From: Acanthaster planci
Taxonomy: Eukaryota > Echinodermata > Asteroidea > Valvatida > Acanthasteridae
Reading direction: 5' to 3'
NCBI RefSeq assembly: GCF_001949145.1
Contig: NW_019091509.1
Location: forward strand, 387,926 to 407,424
Length of the DNA stretch: 19,499 nucleotides
Shown here: piece by piece, positions 9,268 to 18,774 of the stretch
Numbering within the stretch: the first letter of the stretch is position 1
Layout of the letters: every line of letters starts with the position of its first letter
Program-made: the position numbers and the translations under genes
Notes under the pieces: generated by a model
The model's database searches: none
What the model saw: only the letters and a program-made list of their open reading frames with translations
What the model was told of the DNA's origin: nothing

Positions 9268-10042
9268 ATGAGACTAACAAAGTGGCCAGACTACTTGGCC
9301 ATTGTAAGTGGTGGCTGCCCGTCTGATAAGCATACAGCAACCCCGCTCAAGAAACGGGCATCTGCCAGCACACTCTATGATGTGGAGGTTCTAGACCAGA
9401 GATCATCTAATGGGAGACAAGAAGTATTGATCCATTATATTGGATGCTCTACAAAATATGATGAATGGAGAGACCATACTGACATCATCCATCGTCATCC
9501 AGAAACACTTTCGAGTGATTCCAGAGACCTATTCAAGACAACACTAAAAACTGAAATTCAAGAAAAGCTGAACACAGCTAGGAAAACTGACAGCTGAGTT
9601 AGTATACACCTCCCAATTCAGAAGGAGACATTTGAGTTCATCAAACATAATGGTGTCAGAATTAACAACACATCAGCATGTGTAAAGTATCAACCAGTGC
9701 ATCTGGACAAGCTTCTTGGCAGTGATTGGTGGATTAGAATCAACAATGAAAATGGAGACTTTGCATACATCAAGAGAGACACAGCATGTTTTTGGATGTT
9801 CAAAAGATGAGAACTGAAAACATTTTCAAGGTTACTTAAAAAAATCTCTCTCCATAGAGATTTTGTTTTTGCACTCAACTTTGTGAAGGGAATGGCACTT
9901 CATCGTGGATAAGTCTGGCAAACTTACATATAGAGATTTCACAGGACCCGAGCATTGGCGAATATTGAATACAATAGGTTTGGACAAGTTGCAAGGGAAT
10001 TTCGCTTACGGTAAACTTCCAGTCCACATACAAGCATGGTAG
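9268..10042 (+). pseudogene. Chromo/Tudor-knot domain gene copy, broken
   Basis: One open stretch from ATG 9268 to TGA 9595 encodes a chromo-barrel or Tudor-knot-like module: L-Y-D-V-E-V-L-D, then V-L-I-H-Y-I-G-C, then K-Y-D-E-W-R-D-H-T-D-I-I (residues ~37-80). Such modules bind modified histone tails or nucleic acid. The same frame continues past the TGA with well-formed protein (L-L-G-S-D-W-W-I-R-I, then D-F-A-Y-I-K-R-D-T), another TGA at 9808, then R-D-F-V-F-A-L-N-F-V-K-G and TAA at 9910. A frameshift leads to S-G-K-L-T-Y-R-D-F-T-G-P and G-N-F-A-Y, ending at TAG 10040-10042. I recall multi-copy uncharacterised invertebrate proteins with this order (chromo module, G-S-x-W-x-V/I-R, F-x-F-S/N-F-V-x-G, F-T-G, G-N-F-A-Y) but know no name or function. 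Three stops and a frameshift make it a pseudogene, intronless over ~770 bases, so perhaps a retrocopy or mobile-element passenger. Confidence 0.65.
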
Positions 10043-10868
10043 ATGTTAAAAGTCATGTACACAAAGTGCAACCATAAGGAGAAATGAAATGAAGTGAAAT
10101 CAATTTGAGCATTTAAAATGTTAACTCTTTGCTGGGTTTCAGATTGAATACCCAAAATATGCATGCCTTTTTCAATGTACAATGAACATTCATGTTCAGC
10201 AACAATGTACACCTTTTGTTTTAGAAATATAGGAAAGAAACCAGGTTTAAACTTTTCCTTGAATTATTATTGTTTATAGTTTTATTATTCAAATTCCAAA
10301 AACATTTAATCAAACACTTCAACTGTTGTCAATATGTATGCAGTTCAGTCAAACCTGAAAGGATTTAAAGAATAAATACTTGACTAAATTACGTTCAGTT
10401 ATCTATTGTCCTATTTTTTCAGGTTTCTTTTCATTATTATTCAAATCTCGCAAAATTAATGTTATGGTTTTTGAATATACTGGCATGCAATTTTCCTCCA
10501 TACACATATGCATCTAATTCCCTCGTACAGCTGTATTTCCATCTTTCAATTGAAAAAAATAATCCAAAAGGAAAACAATTAACCCCAATAATCTGAAAGT
10601 AGGTGCCAAATGAGACCAAAAACTGGACAAATAAGACCCGCGTAACACTACCAGATTATCGAATATAATTAACTTAATCATTTCCCTCCCTGCATATAGC
10701 TGCTTTGTGAGCAAAAACCCCCACGCGGTAAGTGGTATCGCCCACACACACCGTGCGCGGGCGCGTTCGGATGGAGATGAAGCAGGCCAGAAATGGCCCT
10801 AACGTTTCCATATGGTCCCTCTCTGCTTTGCTTTATGACAGCCATGGGCTTACTCCCCTTTCAACTAG
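10043..10868. other. Intron sequence, nothing recognised
   Basis: AT-rich to about 10680. It then turns GC-richer, with a CpG-containing stretch at about 10720-10770 that may be the leading edge of the repeat at 10869. Confidence 0.45.
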
Positions 10869-10959
10869 TACCTTTAAAGTGATGGATTCAGAGGTTTGGA
10901 AGAGAAGCCAACAAATTAAAGGGCATTTCCCAGTTTTGCCAGTTTCCCTTGACTTTTCC
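10869..10959 (+). repeat. Dispersed repeat, copy 2
   Basis: Direct-orientation partner of 7964-8051, sharing TACCTT-AAAGT, AAAGGGCATTTCCCAGTTTTG and TGACTTTTC. Pyrimidine-rich DNA follows to about 11180, including two GGGCTTA-TCCCCTTTT words (about 10848 and 11018). The repeat may therefore be longer than the matched core. Confidence 0.6.
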
Positions 10960-13083
10960 CTGCTCCAGCCTTTCCTTTGGCAAGCTCATCTTTGCCTTTC
11001 TTTATTATATCCAAGGGGCTTATTCCCCTTTTCCTCATGCTCCTGGTTTTTCTGTGGAGCTAAACTTTGTTTGCTCCCCCTCTTGGGCTAATGGGGGCTC
11101 GTTCACCCCTCACCTGCTCCTGCCTGTTTGCTGAGCCAATCTTTGATTACTTTCATAGCCAGAGGGCCCCTCACCCTTTAATATAATTATACACACTGAA
11201 ATATATAAATTTTATTTTCCATTTCTACTGTATTTGTTACTGTTTTAAGACTCCCTCTTTTGGGGAGGGAGGGTTGTTAAAACTGTTTCAAAGGCATAAA
11301 GCTGAAATGGTTGGCTATGATATAGGTCAATCATCATCCCCGGCCATGATCATTGGGGCCCTGATTGCCTTTCATTGCACTGTGCCTGGTCGACTGGTCC
11401 CTTGTACTCCTTGTACACATTCCATAAGGACTCAATCATTGTGATGTCAACTTTTCCCGTTATTTTTTTATACACAGAACCCATCCTAAGTGAGTGAAAA
11501 AGAAAGTGTTTCGGTATTTTCCATTTCTTTCTTAATCTTATTTCCAACATTTTCCATTATTTTCATGATCATATTTTATTTCCGAATATATGCGTTTGTG
11601 ATCTGTCATCACTTTACCAGGTATAGTACGAAAATATTTACAGCTGTGATGTTGCCAAAAAACAGGTTTCTTGAGGCCATCACTTGCAAAGCTCCTTGTA
11701 ACTGCGAGGTTAAAACTGAAACTTTGTGAATTGGGTCTGCGTTGCAAATTGCACGCCCAACCTGGAGTCATCCCTCTTTGAATAACGGGGGGCTGGTCTG
11801 GTCTTGTAGGCCTATTGCCCACAATTTGCTATCGAGTCATTCTATTTCAACTTGCTTTACTGTCTTCTAAATTTCTCCTGACCTCATTTAGTCGCCAAAT
11901 AACTGCTCACTGTTAGCTACTTGTGCCTTGTGATACCCCCATTATCATAGGTTCTTGGTCAAACTATACTAAAATGGCATCTTGACCAGAGCATTTGTGA
12001 CTAAAGCTGGTCCAATCCTTTGTATTTCTCAGTGTCAGCTCACGCTAAGAACCACTGTGCATTACACCCTTAAGCACTTAAAGGCTGTCTACTACCAACG
12101 CAGGGCCAGTTATCTCTTGAAAATGCCCTTGCATTTATTGCATTGTCAAGTATTAAACCTAGGGGCCTGTCTATCCATTTAGTAATCCCATTTCTCGTAT
12201 ATCCACCATTATTATTGTTCAGTCGTGACACCATAAAACACCACATGTGTGTCAGTGTTTTCGAAAGATTTTCCAAGTGTAACAAACCGGTGACCATCTT
12301 CATAAAAGTATTGCACTGATAGGCTTTCCCAAAGGTCTACATGAAAGTCTTCCCACTCCAACGGGCTCCAAACTGATTATCATAAAATGGCATGTATGGC
12401 AATTAAACCCTGTTTGCAACAATGTCACCGATGTCTGAATGGCCTTAGCAAACTGTGTAATTTGATTAATGATGCATGCGCACTTGAGTTTAAGCACAAG
12501 CTATACAGTTGTTCAGGAAGCCCAGATAAGATTGCAAGGACATATGCATAGCACAAATCAATTAAACAACGTAACAACTTTTGTCCTATATGTTCCCCAA
12601 TCATTTGTCAAAGCAAGGGACAAACCAAAGGATTATACAACCTCCTATCGTGATTGTGACTCAGAAAAGCACGTGCCATAGACCAAACAATGACTTCAAT
12701 GCAAAAAAATACCTGAGGAACGCACACTATGATGCTGGCTGACCTAGCTACTCTACCTACGCAAATGCACTATTCTAATGCAAGCAGAAAGGTTAAAATG
12801 TTCCTTCACTGAGCCTGTAAAGGCTGCGAACCCTAGCCCTGTAGGTCTACATTCTGTGTTATTGCGTTAGCGGCAAAAGACAAATATGCCCTCCAAAATA
12901 AAGGCATTCTGCCAGAGACCTTAATTCCCCCTGAACTTTTCCTGCCGTTTCCCTAAATCCATCCATCTGGAATTAGAGGAGCACTGTCGGGGTAATCCTG
13001 ACCGGGTCCTTCACTTTTTGTGTATTTTATACATCACATGAATTATCCTCACATAGCATGAATCATCTTTACATAACTAGTCC
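10960..13083. other. Intron sequence with one small hairpin, no gene
   Basis: Two kilobases without a recognisable gene. At 11251-11271 there is CTCCCTC, a 7-base loop, then GAGGGAG, flanked by TTTTAA and TTAAAA, a small imperfect stem. Open frames around 11350-11822 on the minus strand have no protein family character that I know. Confidence 0.45.
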
Positions 13084-13142
13084 TTAACCCTAACACTCCT
13101 CAATCCTTCACCTGTTGGAGGACTGAGGACTGTTAGGGTTAA
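13084..13142. repeat. Inverted repeat with telomere-type outer arms
   Basis: The left arm begins TTAACCCTAACA (13084-13095) and the right arm ends TGTTAGGGTTAA (13131-13142), perfectly complementary over 12 bases. The inner ~15 bases of each arm pair with three mismatches around a short loop near CCTGT. The outer arms contain the vertebrate-type telomere word TTAGGG once per arm. It may be a tiny fold-back element. Confidence 0.75.
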
Positions 13143-13664
13143 ACAGGGTCATCTCATAATATAGTGAAACATGGAAAATGTGTTTATGCCTTTGATAGAT
13201 CTGCTGGGCTGCCCAACACAACTTGTGAAACCATGTTGGGCCACCGAAGGCCTGCACACATAGGACTACTACTCGTTGCTTATTTAAGACCTCTCCCACA
13301 AGGAAGCATCCACAAGGAATTTAATCTCTGGCTTGGGTGGTGGGTTCTATTATGCTTGGGGGTTTGTATTAGCCATGCTCTCAGCCCGGTGTGAGATAAA
13401 AGAACATACATGCACACGGACATACACAATCATATACGGTCATTGTAAGATCAAGGATGAAAATGTGAAAAATCGAGACGGAGTCTCGGAGCAGGTGGAT
13501 GTCACCAACACCCTGTGTGGGCCTAACAGTATTGGAGCGGACATCGGAAAAAGATTTGACACAAAAAGTTCAACAAAACTCCTCCTGTGGTCAGGAATGG
13601 CAAAAGCCGACAGGCATCCAAGCCCAGTGGAGATGAACTCTATTTCTTTTGTTTTTTTTCAAAT
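13143..13664. other. Intron sequence, nothing recognised
   Basis: No recognised gene. The + frame 13333-13716 is open but has no family features. A small perfect hairpin CGAGAC-GGA-GTCTCG lies at 13474-13488. Confidence 0.45.
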
Positions 13665-14090
13665 ATGGAAAAAAGGGCATTTTTGGTCCAGGTTTTTGGC
13701 TCTTTCACACATTTAAGAAAAAGGCTTTCTTTTTGTCAAGATTTTTAGCTTTTTAGCAGTTCTGCAAAAAAGCATTAATTTTGCTTTGATTTTTTTTTTA
13801 AATTTTGCAAAAAAGGCATCCTTTTTTCTTTTGGCTTTTCGCAATTCTGTGAAAAAAGGCATTACTTCTGTTCTTTTTTTGGGGGGGCTTGTTTGCAACG
13901 TTGCAAAAAAGGCACTGTTTTTGGTCCTTTTGAGGGGCTTTTTCACAATTTTGCAAAAGAGTCATTCTCTTGTTTTTTGGGGGGCTTTTTTGCAATTCTG
14001 CAAAAACTTCAGTACTGCCCTTCTTGTTTTTGGCTTTTTTTGCAATTTTGCGAAAAAGGCATTCTTTTTCTTCTTTTTTTTTCTTCGTTT
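13665..14090 (+). repeat. Minisatellite of hairpin-forming T-rich units
   Basis: About nine degenerate units of 42-52 bases. Each has the order GGCTTTTTTGCAATT, then TTGCAAAAAAGGCATT, then a T-rich spacer with TTCTT or GTT. The second half (GCAAAAAAGGC type) recurs at about 13711, 13764, 13807, 13849, 13903, 13953, 14000 and 14050. Because TTTTTTGCAA and TTGCAAAAAA are complementary across a 2-4 base loop, each unit can fold on itself. The array gives long phenylalanine-rich or lysine-rich open frames on both strands, which I regard as artefacts of the repeat. Confidence 0.8.
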
Positions 14091-14127
14091 TCTTCTTCTG
14101 CTTAAAAGCCTGTTTGTTTTGACGTTA

Positions 14128-14410
14128 GTGCTTTTGCAACTTTGGATCATCATAAAACTTGTTTCAATAAAGAGCCCTTATGCATAGACGGTCCTAGAAA
14201 GATGACGTCATGATGACATCATCAAGTGATTTATTATCAATTTTTACATATTTAATTAGCCCGTTCACTTTGTACACATTTTCAAGGCACAATTTGGGTT
14301 ACTTTGCAATCCTCAATCATCAAAGTTACAGACAGCAAAGACCATGATGCAAAATCATTGCCTAATTTATGATGTCACAATGACATCATCACCTTATTTA
14401 TATTGATTTT
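14128..14410 (+). repeat. Degenerate ~170 bp repeat units with dyad, copies 1-2
   Basis: Two related units. The first starts at TTTTGCAACTTTGGATCATC (about 14131) and reaches the dyad and CATCATCAAGTGATTTATTA (about 14204-14236). The second starts at CTTTGCAATCCTCAATCATC (about 14302) and reaches GATGTCACAATGACATC (14371-14387). The first unit directly follows the hairpin array, an order repeated near 15.5 kb. Confidence 0.6.
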
Positions 14411-14467
14411 TGAAGGTTTCATTTTTTCCCGTAGGTTTTGCCATCATGAGGAAACAAATCTTGTGAC

Positions 14468-14580
14468 ATTAAAGGTGCACTCTTTAGGCCCTGTATCTCC
14501 TGAAGTACATGTTCTATCTGGTTGAACTTGAAAAAGAGGCGTTTATATACAAAAAATGACTTGATGTGATGATGCTGTAG
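14468..14580 (+). repeat. ATTAAAGGTGC repeat unit, copy 1
   Basis: It starts ATTAAAGGTGCACTCTTTA at 14468, then TATCTCCTGAAGTACATGTT and GGTTGAACTTG, and ends in TGATGTGATGATG. The same order occurs at 16639-16770, 2.2 kb away. Confidence 0.7.
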
Positions 14581-15420
14581 TTGTTCAAATGTACAAAAGA
14601 ATGCGTAGCAGGTATAATATGAAAATTATGGCACCTGCTTACATTATTTATTTGTTTACTAGTTTATGCCATTTTTTATTGTCAGCCAACCAGTGCAGAT
14701 TAGTGCGTTTCCGGTTAAGCTAGCAAAAGTTTTCACACGCTGTACGAAAATACAAATATCCTAAAGGATACATATATTTAAAAACAACAAGAAAAACCCA
14801 GGGAGTCTGTTAACAGAAGATAATTTATTTAACAATAAAAATAAATAAAGGGCCTAGCTCGAAGTTGGGTTGAAGTTTGGGATGACTTGTCCTGGCTTCA
14901 CTTGGCACTAGGCTGGGGAGCCTGCAGTTAAAGGACTTGCAGTTCAAGGGGGCGTGAATGAATTCTGAGGAACGTTGGTTACATACAGATGGTGTGCAGG
15001 GCTCGATTGCACAGTCTCTCCTTCCCCGGCTTGAGTAAATCAGGTGTGGGGAACACAATGCATGCGTCTCTGCTCCAAGTCACTCCCTGCCCAGCAGTAC
15101 ATACAGCTCAATAGGCTCACTGATGTTACCCTAGTGCCTCAGTGCTAGTGGTGTCTTTGCCTAGAGCAGGATCGGGACGAATATGTAATTGTGGCAGGTT
15201 CAATGCAAGGAAAGATTACAGAGACAACAGAACAGTCTCTGTTGAGTCCAATAGCCAAGTGGAGAGGAGGGTCACTGGCCACTGAATTTATCTGCTCCTC
15301 CTCAAGGACTCGTGTGGTTGCTTGCAAGTTCTGCTACCAACCTGCCCACACGTGCTGCCAAGCAACCCACACTTTTCTAAGAAACTGCATGACCTAACTC
15401 TGGGGGAGGTAGAATTTCAA
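14581..15420. other. Insert-like, GC-richer segment, nothing recognised
   Basis: From about 14850 to 15400 the base composition is visibly less AT-rich than the surroundings. It separates two copies of the hairpin-array repeat, so it may be a later insertion. A run with overlapping AATAAA-like words (14820-14850) marks the left side; read on the minus strand it could be a polyadenylation end. No open frame in it resembles a known protein. Confidence 0.4.
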
Positions 15421-15429
15421 AAAAAATTG

Positions 15430-15690
15430 GGGCACAAAATTCATCCTATTACAAATGCAAAAAAGCCCTCTGTTCTGTTGACAAAAAGACAGATAAGCTC
15501 TCATTTTCCTTTGTCTTCTGCACAAAACCCATTCACTTTGTGCATGTTTTTTTTCTGTACACGACTTTACTGCTTTGCAACTTTGGACCTTCATCAAACT
15601 TCAAAGTTACACCAAGGAAAAACCTCAAAGCAAAGATAATACTCAAATAATAGTGTTATGATGACATCATCAAGTGATTAATTATTAAAT
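15430..15690 (+). repeat. Second copy of the hairpin-array repeat, contracted
   Basis: It holds a shorter T-rich/AAAAAG part (TGCAAAAAAGCCCTCTGTTC at about 15457, further units to 15550), then CTTTGCAACTTTGGACCTTC (about 15572) and ATGATGACATCATCAAGTGA (about 15658). This is the same order as 13665-14240, so it is a paralogous copy whose array has fewer units. Confidence 0.65.
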
Positions 15691-15784
15691 TCTGAATATT
15701 TAAATATTACGTTAATGTTGTTAAAATCCATATAAAATCAACCATGGCCTCCCGCAACACTCTGTTTGCAGCAAGTGCCAGAGT

Positions 15785-16160
15785 AAAATTTGGTTGTCAA
15801 TTCATCTTGTGTGGGTCAAATCACATGACCCTTCCTTCTGGTCGAAACCGGAAGTGGGCTTATTGTTTAAAAGTCGTGATAGGTACATGTATCAACTTCC
15901 TTTCAATGGTGTTAGTGAGTGGGAATATAGTATTCTTCAAAACATCTACCGATGACGTTATGTAATTGGTGGACCCCTCTAGCAGCAGGTTGAAAATTCT
16001 AAAAAATGAATTTTTGAATAGATGTCTGTGGCGAAGTTTTTCCAAATCATCTGAAAATTGATGTACATGATGACAATGATCTTTACTAAACCATATGCAG
16101 TTAACACATGCAAAATTTGGAGCCGATGACGTTTTCAGACCAGAAGTTATGATAAAAGTC
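15785..16160 (+). repeat. Two diverged AAATTTGG...CCGGAAGT units
   Basis: AAAATTTGG followed ~65 bases later by CGAAACCGGAAGT (about 15786-15855), and again AAAATTTGGAGCCGATGACG followed by CAGACCAGAAGT (about 16112-16146). The similarity is limited to these words, so this is a weak call. No gene is seen in the stretch 15691-16480. Confidence 0.35.
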
Positions 16161-16479
16161 CTTTTATTCTTCAAAATTAGGTAAAAAATCAACCATAACA
16201 GATTTAAGCATGAATTGTCCATTAGATGATAGCTAACACACGGAAGTCAACTTCATGAGGTGCATGACTGGTGCGCTGTTTCACACAGATGAAGCCCCAA
16301 CAACACAAATCCTGAAAATCCTATTCATGTGTTGTCCTTTGGCTGCTGTGTCATGAACGCGCAATACATGCCCGTAACATAGACAGCACACAATGCGTGG
16401 GGCATATACTTAGGAGTTGGCAAATTTCCAAACACTTGGTGGTGAGAGCAGATGGCATTGTACGGAACGCCAAAATGGA

Positions 16480-16860
16480 CAAACGTTTATCATCTCTAAC
16501 TGTGCTCTTTCTGCATAACATGATGTGTTGTACGTGTCTGATTGGGTTGAGATCTTACAGATAATCAGGAAGGAAAAGTTCATTAATGCAGATTGATCTC
16601 ATGTGATGACAATGTCACCAGCAGACGAGTCACGTAACATTAAAGGTGCATCCTTTAAAGTACTACATGTATATCTCCTGAACTGCATGTCCAATTGGGT
16701 TCAATCTTGGCAGGAATTTAGAGAGGGAAGTGTTGTAGACGAAATTGACCTCGTGATGATGATGTCATAAGATGATCATGTCGCATGATATTAAAGGTAG
16801 AGCCATACTTTGGTCATTCCCCAGAAAAAAAATGTTGGATTTTTATCAGAAAGGATAACT
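16480..16860 (+). repeat. Tandem ~150 bp ATTAAAGGT units
   Basis: The word ATTAAAGGT occurs at 16639 and 16790 (spacing 151). The word ATTGGGTT occurs at 16541 and 16694 (spacing 153). Each unit runs ATTAAAGGTGCATCCTTTA, TATCTCCTGAACTGCATGTC, ATTGGGTTCAATCTTG, a purine-rich part, then TGATGATGATGTCAT. The first unit is 5'-truncated or diverged and the last decays after ~60 bases. Copy 1 of the family is at 14468. Confidence 0.7.
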
Positions 16861-16958
16861 GGTATAACAGTGGTAATAGTAGTAATCACCCTGTGAAATC
16901 ATTTTGTCTGAAATGTCCTTGTTGATTAGAAATCAATATTAAGTATGTCGGAAAATTC

Positions 16959-16998
16959 AAATCTCCAAAAGTCGCCTGCAGGTGACTTTTGGAGATTT
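16959..16998. repeat. Nearly perfect 40 bp palindrome
   Basis: Two 20-base arms meet without a spacer at the CCTGCAGG core (16975-16982). The outer arms are AAATCTCCAAAAGTC on the left and GACTTTTGGAGATTT on the right. The only imperfection is one G-T wobble (16974/16983). Pairing stops outside this span. Confidence 0.9.
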
Positions 16999-18757
16999 TT
17001 GGAATGCTGCCCTCATGCAATGAAACTTTGCCAGCTGAAAGAGCAGATCTGCAATTGGGGTATCAGTGAATGGGCGCGCTGCATTCCCATCGACCTTGCA
17101 TTATGCAGACACGCTGCATTCTTTCGATGCAACACTCCAAGCATTGCACAAGGTGGCAACTTGCCGTGATAGACAGCACACAGTACCGGTGGCGTGCAGT
17201 CCGAATTAACTTTGGAGTTGGACGAACCGCTGCACATGCAAGAACCGCACTAAATCGGATCTCTAGAAAAACTTTGGCAGACTCATAAGTGAAAACCAGC
17301 TGCAAGTGTGGTTTGTCGCAACTTCAGTATTCAAGAACTATTAAGTTGCAGTAACACTGCCAGTGAACTGAAGTACTGATGATAATATGCCACTTGCTGC
17401 CATCATTACTTTGAAAGTGCTGTGGCCAGTGATGGAAGGCCTAGCAACTGTTGCAATAGAAGTTGATCCCTTGTCCGCGGGGCCAGAGTTTGTCTTGATT
17501 GTGATGAATTTCCATCTAAACCCATTGATCAAACACATAGGTGTGCTCAAAACTATTATGACAGTTCCTTCCATTCGGATGTCATGTCGCTTCCACTTGC
17601 TTGGATTGTAACCAACTGTTCTCCTACCCCCATCACCTCTGTTACCGATCCAATGTATTCATCAAGGGTGACGGCAAGCAATCACTTGTCCACATGGCTA
17701 TTTTCTATAAAGTAACAGACAAATATTCTCAGGGGCCTGCCTCTGACATTTCTAGACTCGCAATCATGTACTGTATGTTTACATGTACAAAGGAATTTTA
17801 ACAATGTGCTGATCGCACTCTATTCTGTCACATGCTTGTACCCATATATACATTATATACATAATTACATCATACCCAACCCCACCCAAGGCCCAGTTTC
17901 CATGGCACTGCTTTAAACTGTTTAGCTTTTTTTTCTAACAATAACACAAAAATTTAGTAAGCAGTAAGCACATTTCACAGCTAACATTTCACAGTTGCTG
18001 TGCTTAATACAAAACTGCATGGTCATGCATACAGATTTTCAATGTTTCGTCGCACAGTTTTATCAAATTTGTCCTCGAAGGTCAGCATGCCTTTTGCTGT
18101 GTTTACTGCTTACATACAGTATCTATGAAATACATAGAGCCTCTGTCAGCATAAAACATTTGCGTAGCAGTGCCATGAGTTTGGGCCCCAGTCCTGTGGA
18201 GTTGCCAAATCAACGCTCATGTGTGCTGTTCCCAGTGTTGCACATGATGAGCTGCACTGAAAATATCCAATATTAAGGCACAAGGGAGAATATTTTAGTA
18301 ATGGAAAGGTAGAGAAAACTGTGGCTGCACTCACATCCAGAGCTAAGTCTAGGTTTTTGCTCCATTGAAATATGCTGAGATGTGCTAACAGTAGACATAG
18401 CCATAGGCGTAGCTCACATTGTGATAATGGTGGCAAGCCAGTCAGGCATTAGTTTTATGGAATTGTTCCCAGTGTCGTAGCACTTCAGGAGTTTCATGAT
18501 TTCTCTGAAATATGGACTGAAGAAAGGTGTTAGTTGAACATTTTGTGGAGGGGTCAATGTCCTGAGATATTTGTCGCCAGGAGGAGAACATGAAAATAAA
18601 AAGCTGTCTTTACTTCTTTTTTTTCACCTTTCAATAATTTACATTGCTAAAATCTGTAAAATGACTAATTGATTTGGAGTGGCCTTACCAAATAAAAAAC
18701 TGTGCTTAGCCAAACTTTTTGAGATCAAGGTGAATATCCTTGTGTGGATAGTTTTTA
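16999..18757. other. Intron sequence, no supported gene
   Basis: No recognised gene. A minus-strand open frame at 17341-17574 alternates hydrophobic and polar residues as in a beta-rich domain, but I can name no family. ATAGACAGCACACA occurs at about 17169 and 16379, followed in both by a GGAGTTGG word, so another very diverged repeat may link these places. Confidence 0.4.
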
Positions 18758-18774
18758 GATGTCATGATGACATC
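18758..18774. repeat. Perfect 17 bp dyad GATGTCAT-G-ATGACATC
   Basis: Perfect 8-base arms around one central G, 64 bases upstream of the DYNC2I1 exon. The same dyad with small changes is at 14204-14220, 14371-14387 and about 15651-15667 inside the repeat units. Its half-site resembles CREB/ATF-type sites (TGACGTCA), which is similarity only. Confidence 0.7.

Noticed and set aside
10732-11134. Open frames of 119 and 61 codons rich in L, F, S and P
   Set aside because: Pyrimidine-rich repeat DNA; part of it is the dispersed repeat also found at 7964, and no protein family is recognisable.
11350-11822. Minus-strand open frames of 66 and 94 codons
   Set aside because: No motif, no splice context fitting a gene, and overlapping + frames of similar length exist.
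13084-13142. Interstitial telomere array
   Set aside because: Only one TTAGGG word per arm; there is no tandem run.
13665-14090. CRISPR-like regular repeats
   Set aside because: Units vary in length and sequence, spacers are low-complexity and not unique, and the context is an animal intron.
13713-14187. Long phenylalanine-rich (+) and lysine-rich (-) open frames
   Set aside because: They are by-products of the T-rich hairpin minisatellite, since repeats lacking stops open several frames at once. No family features.
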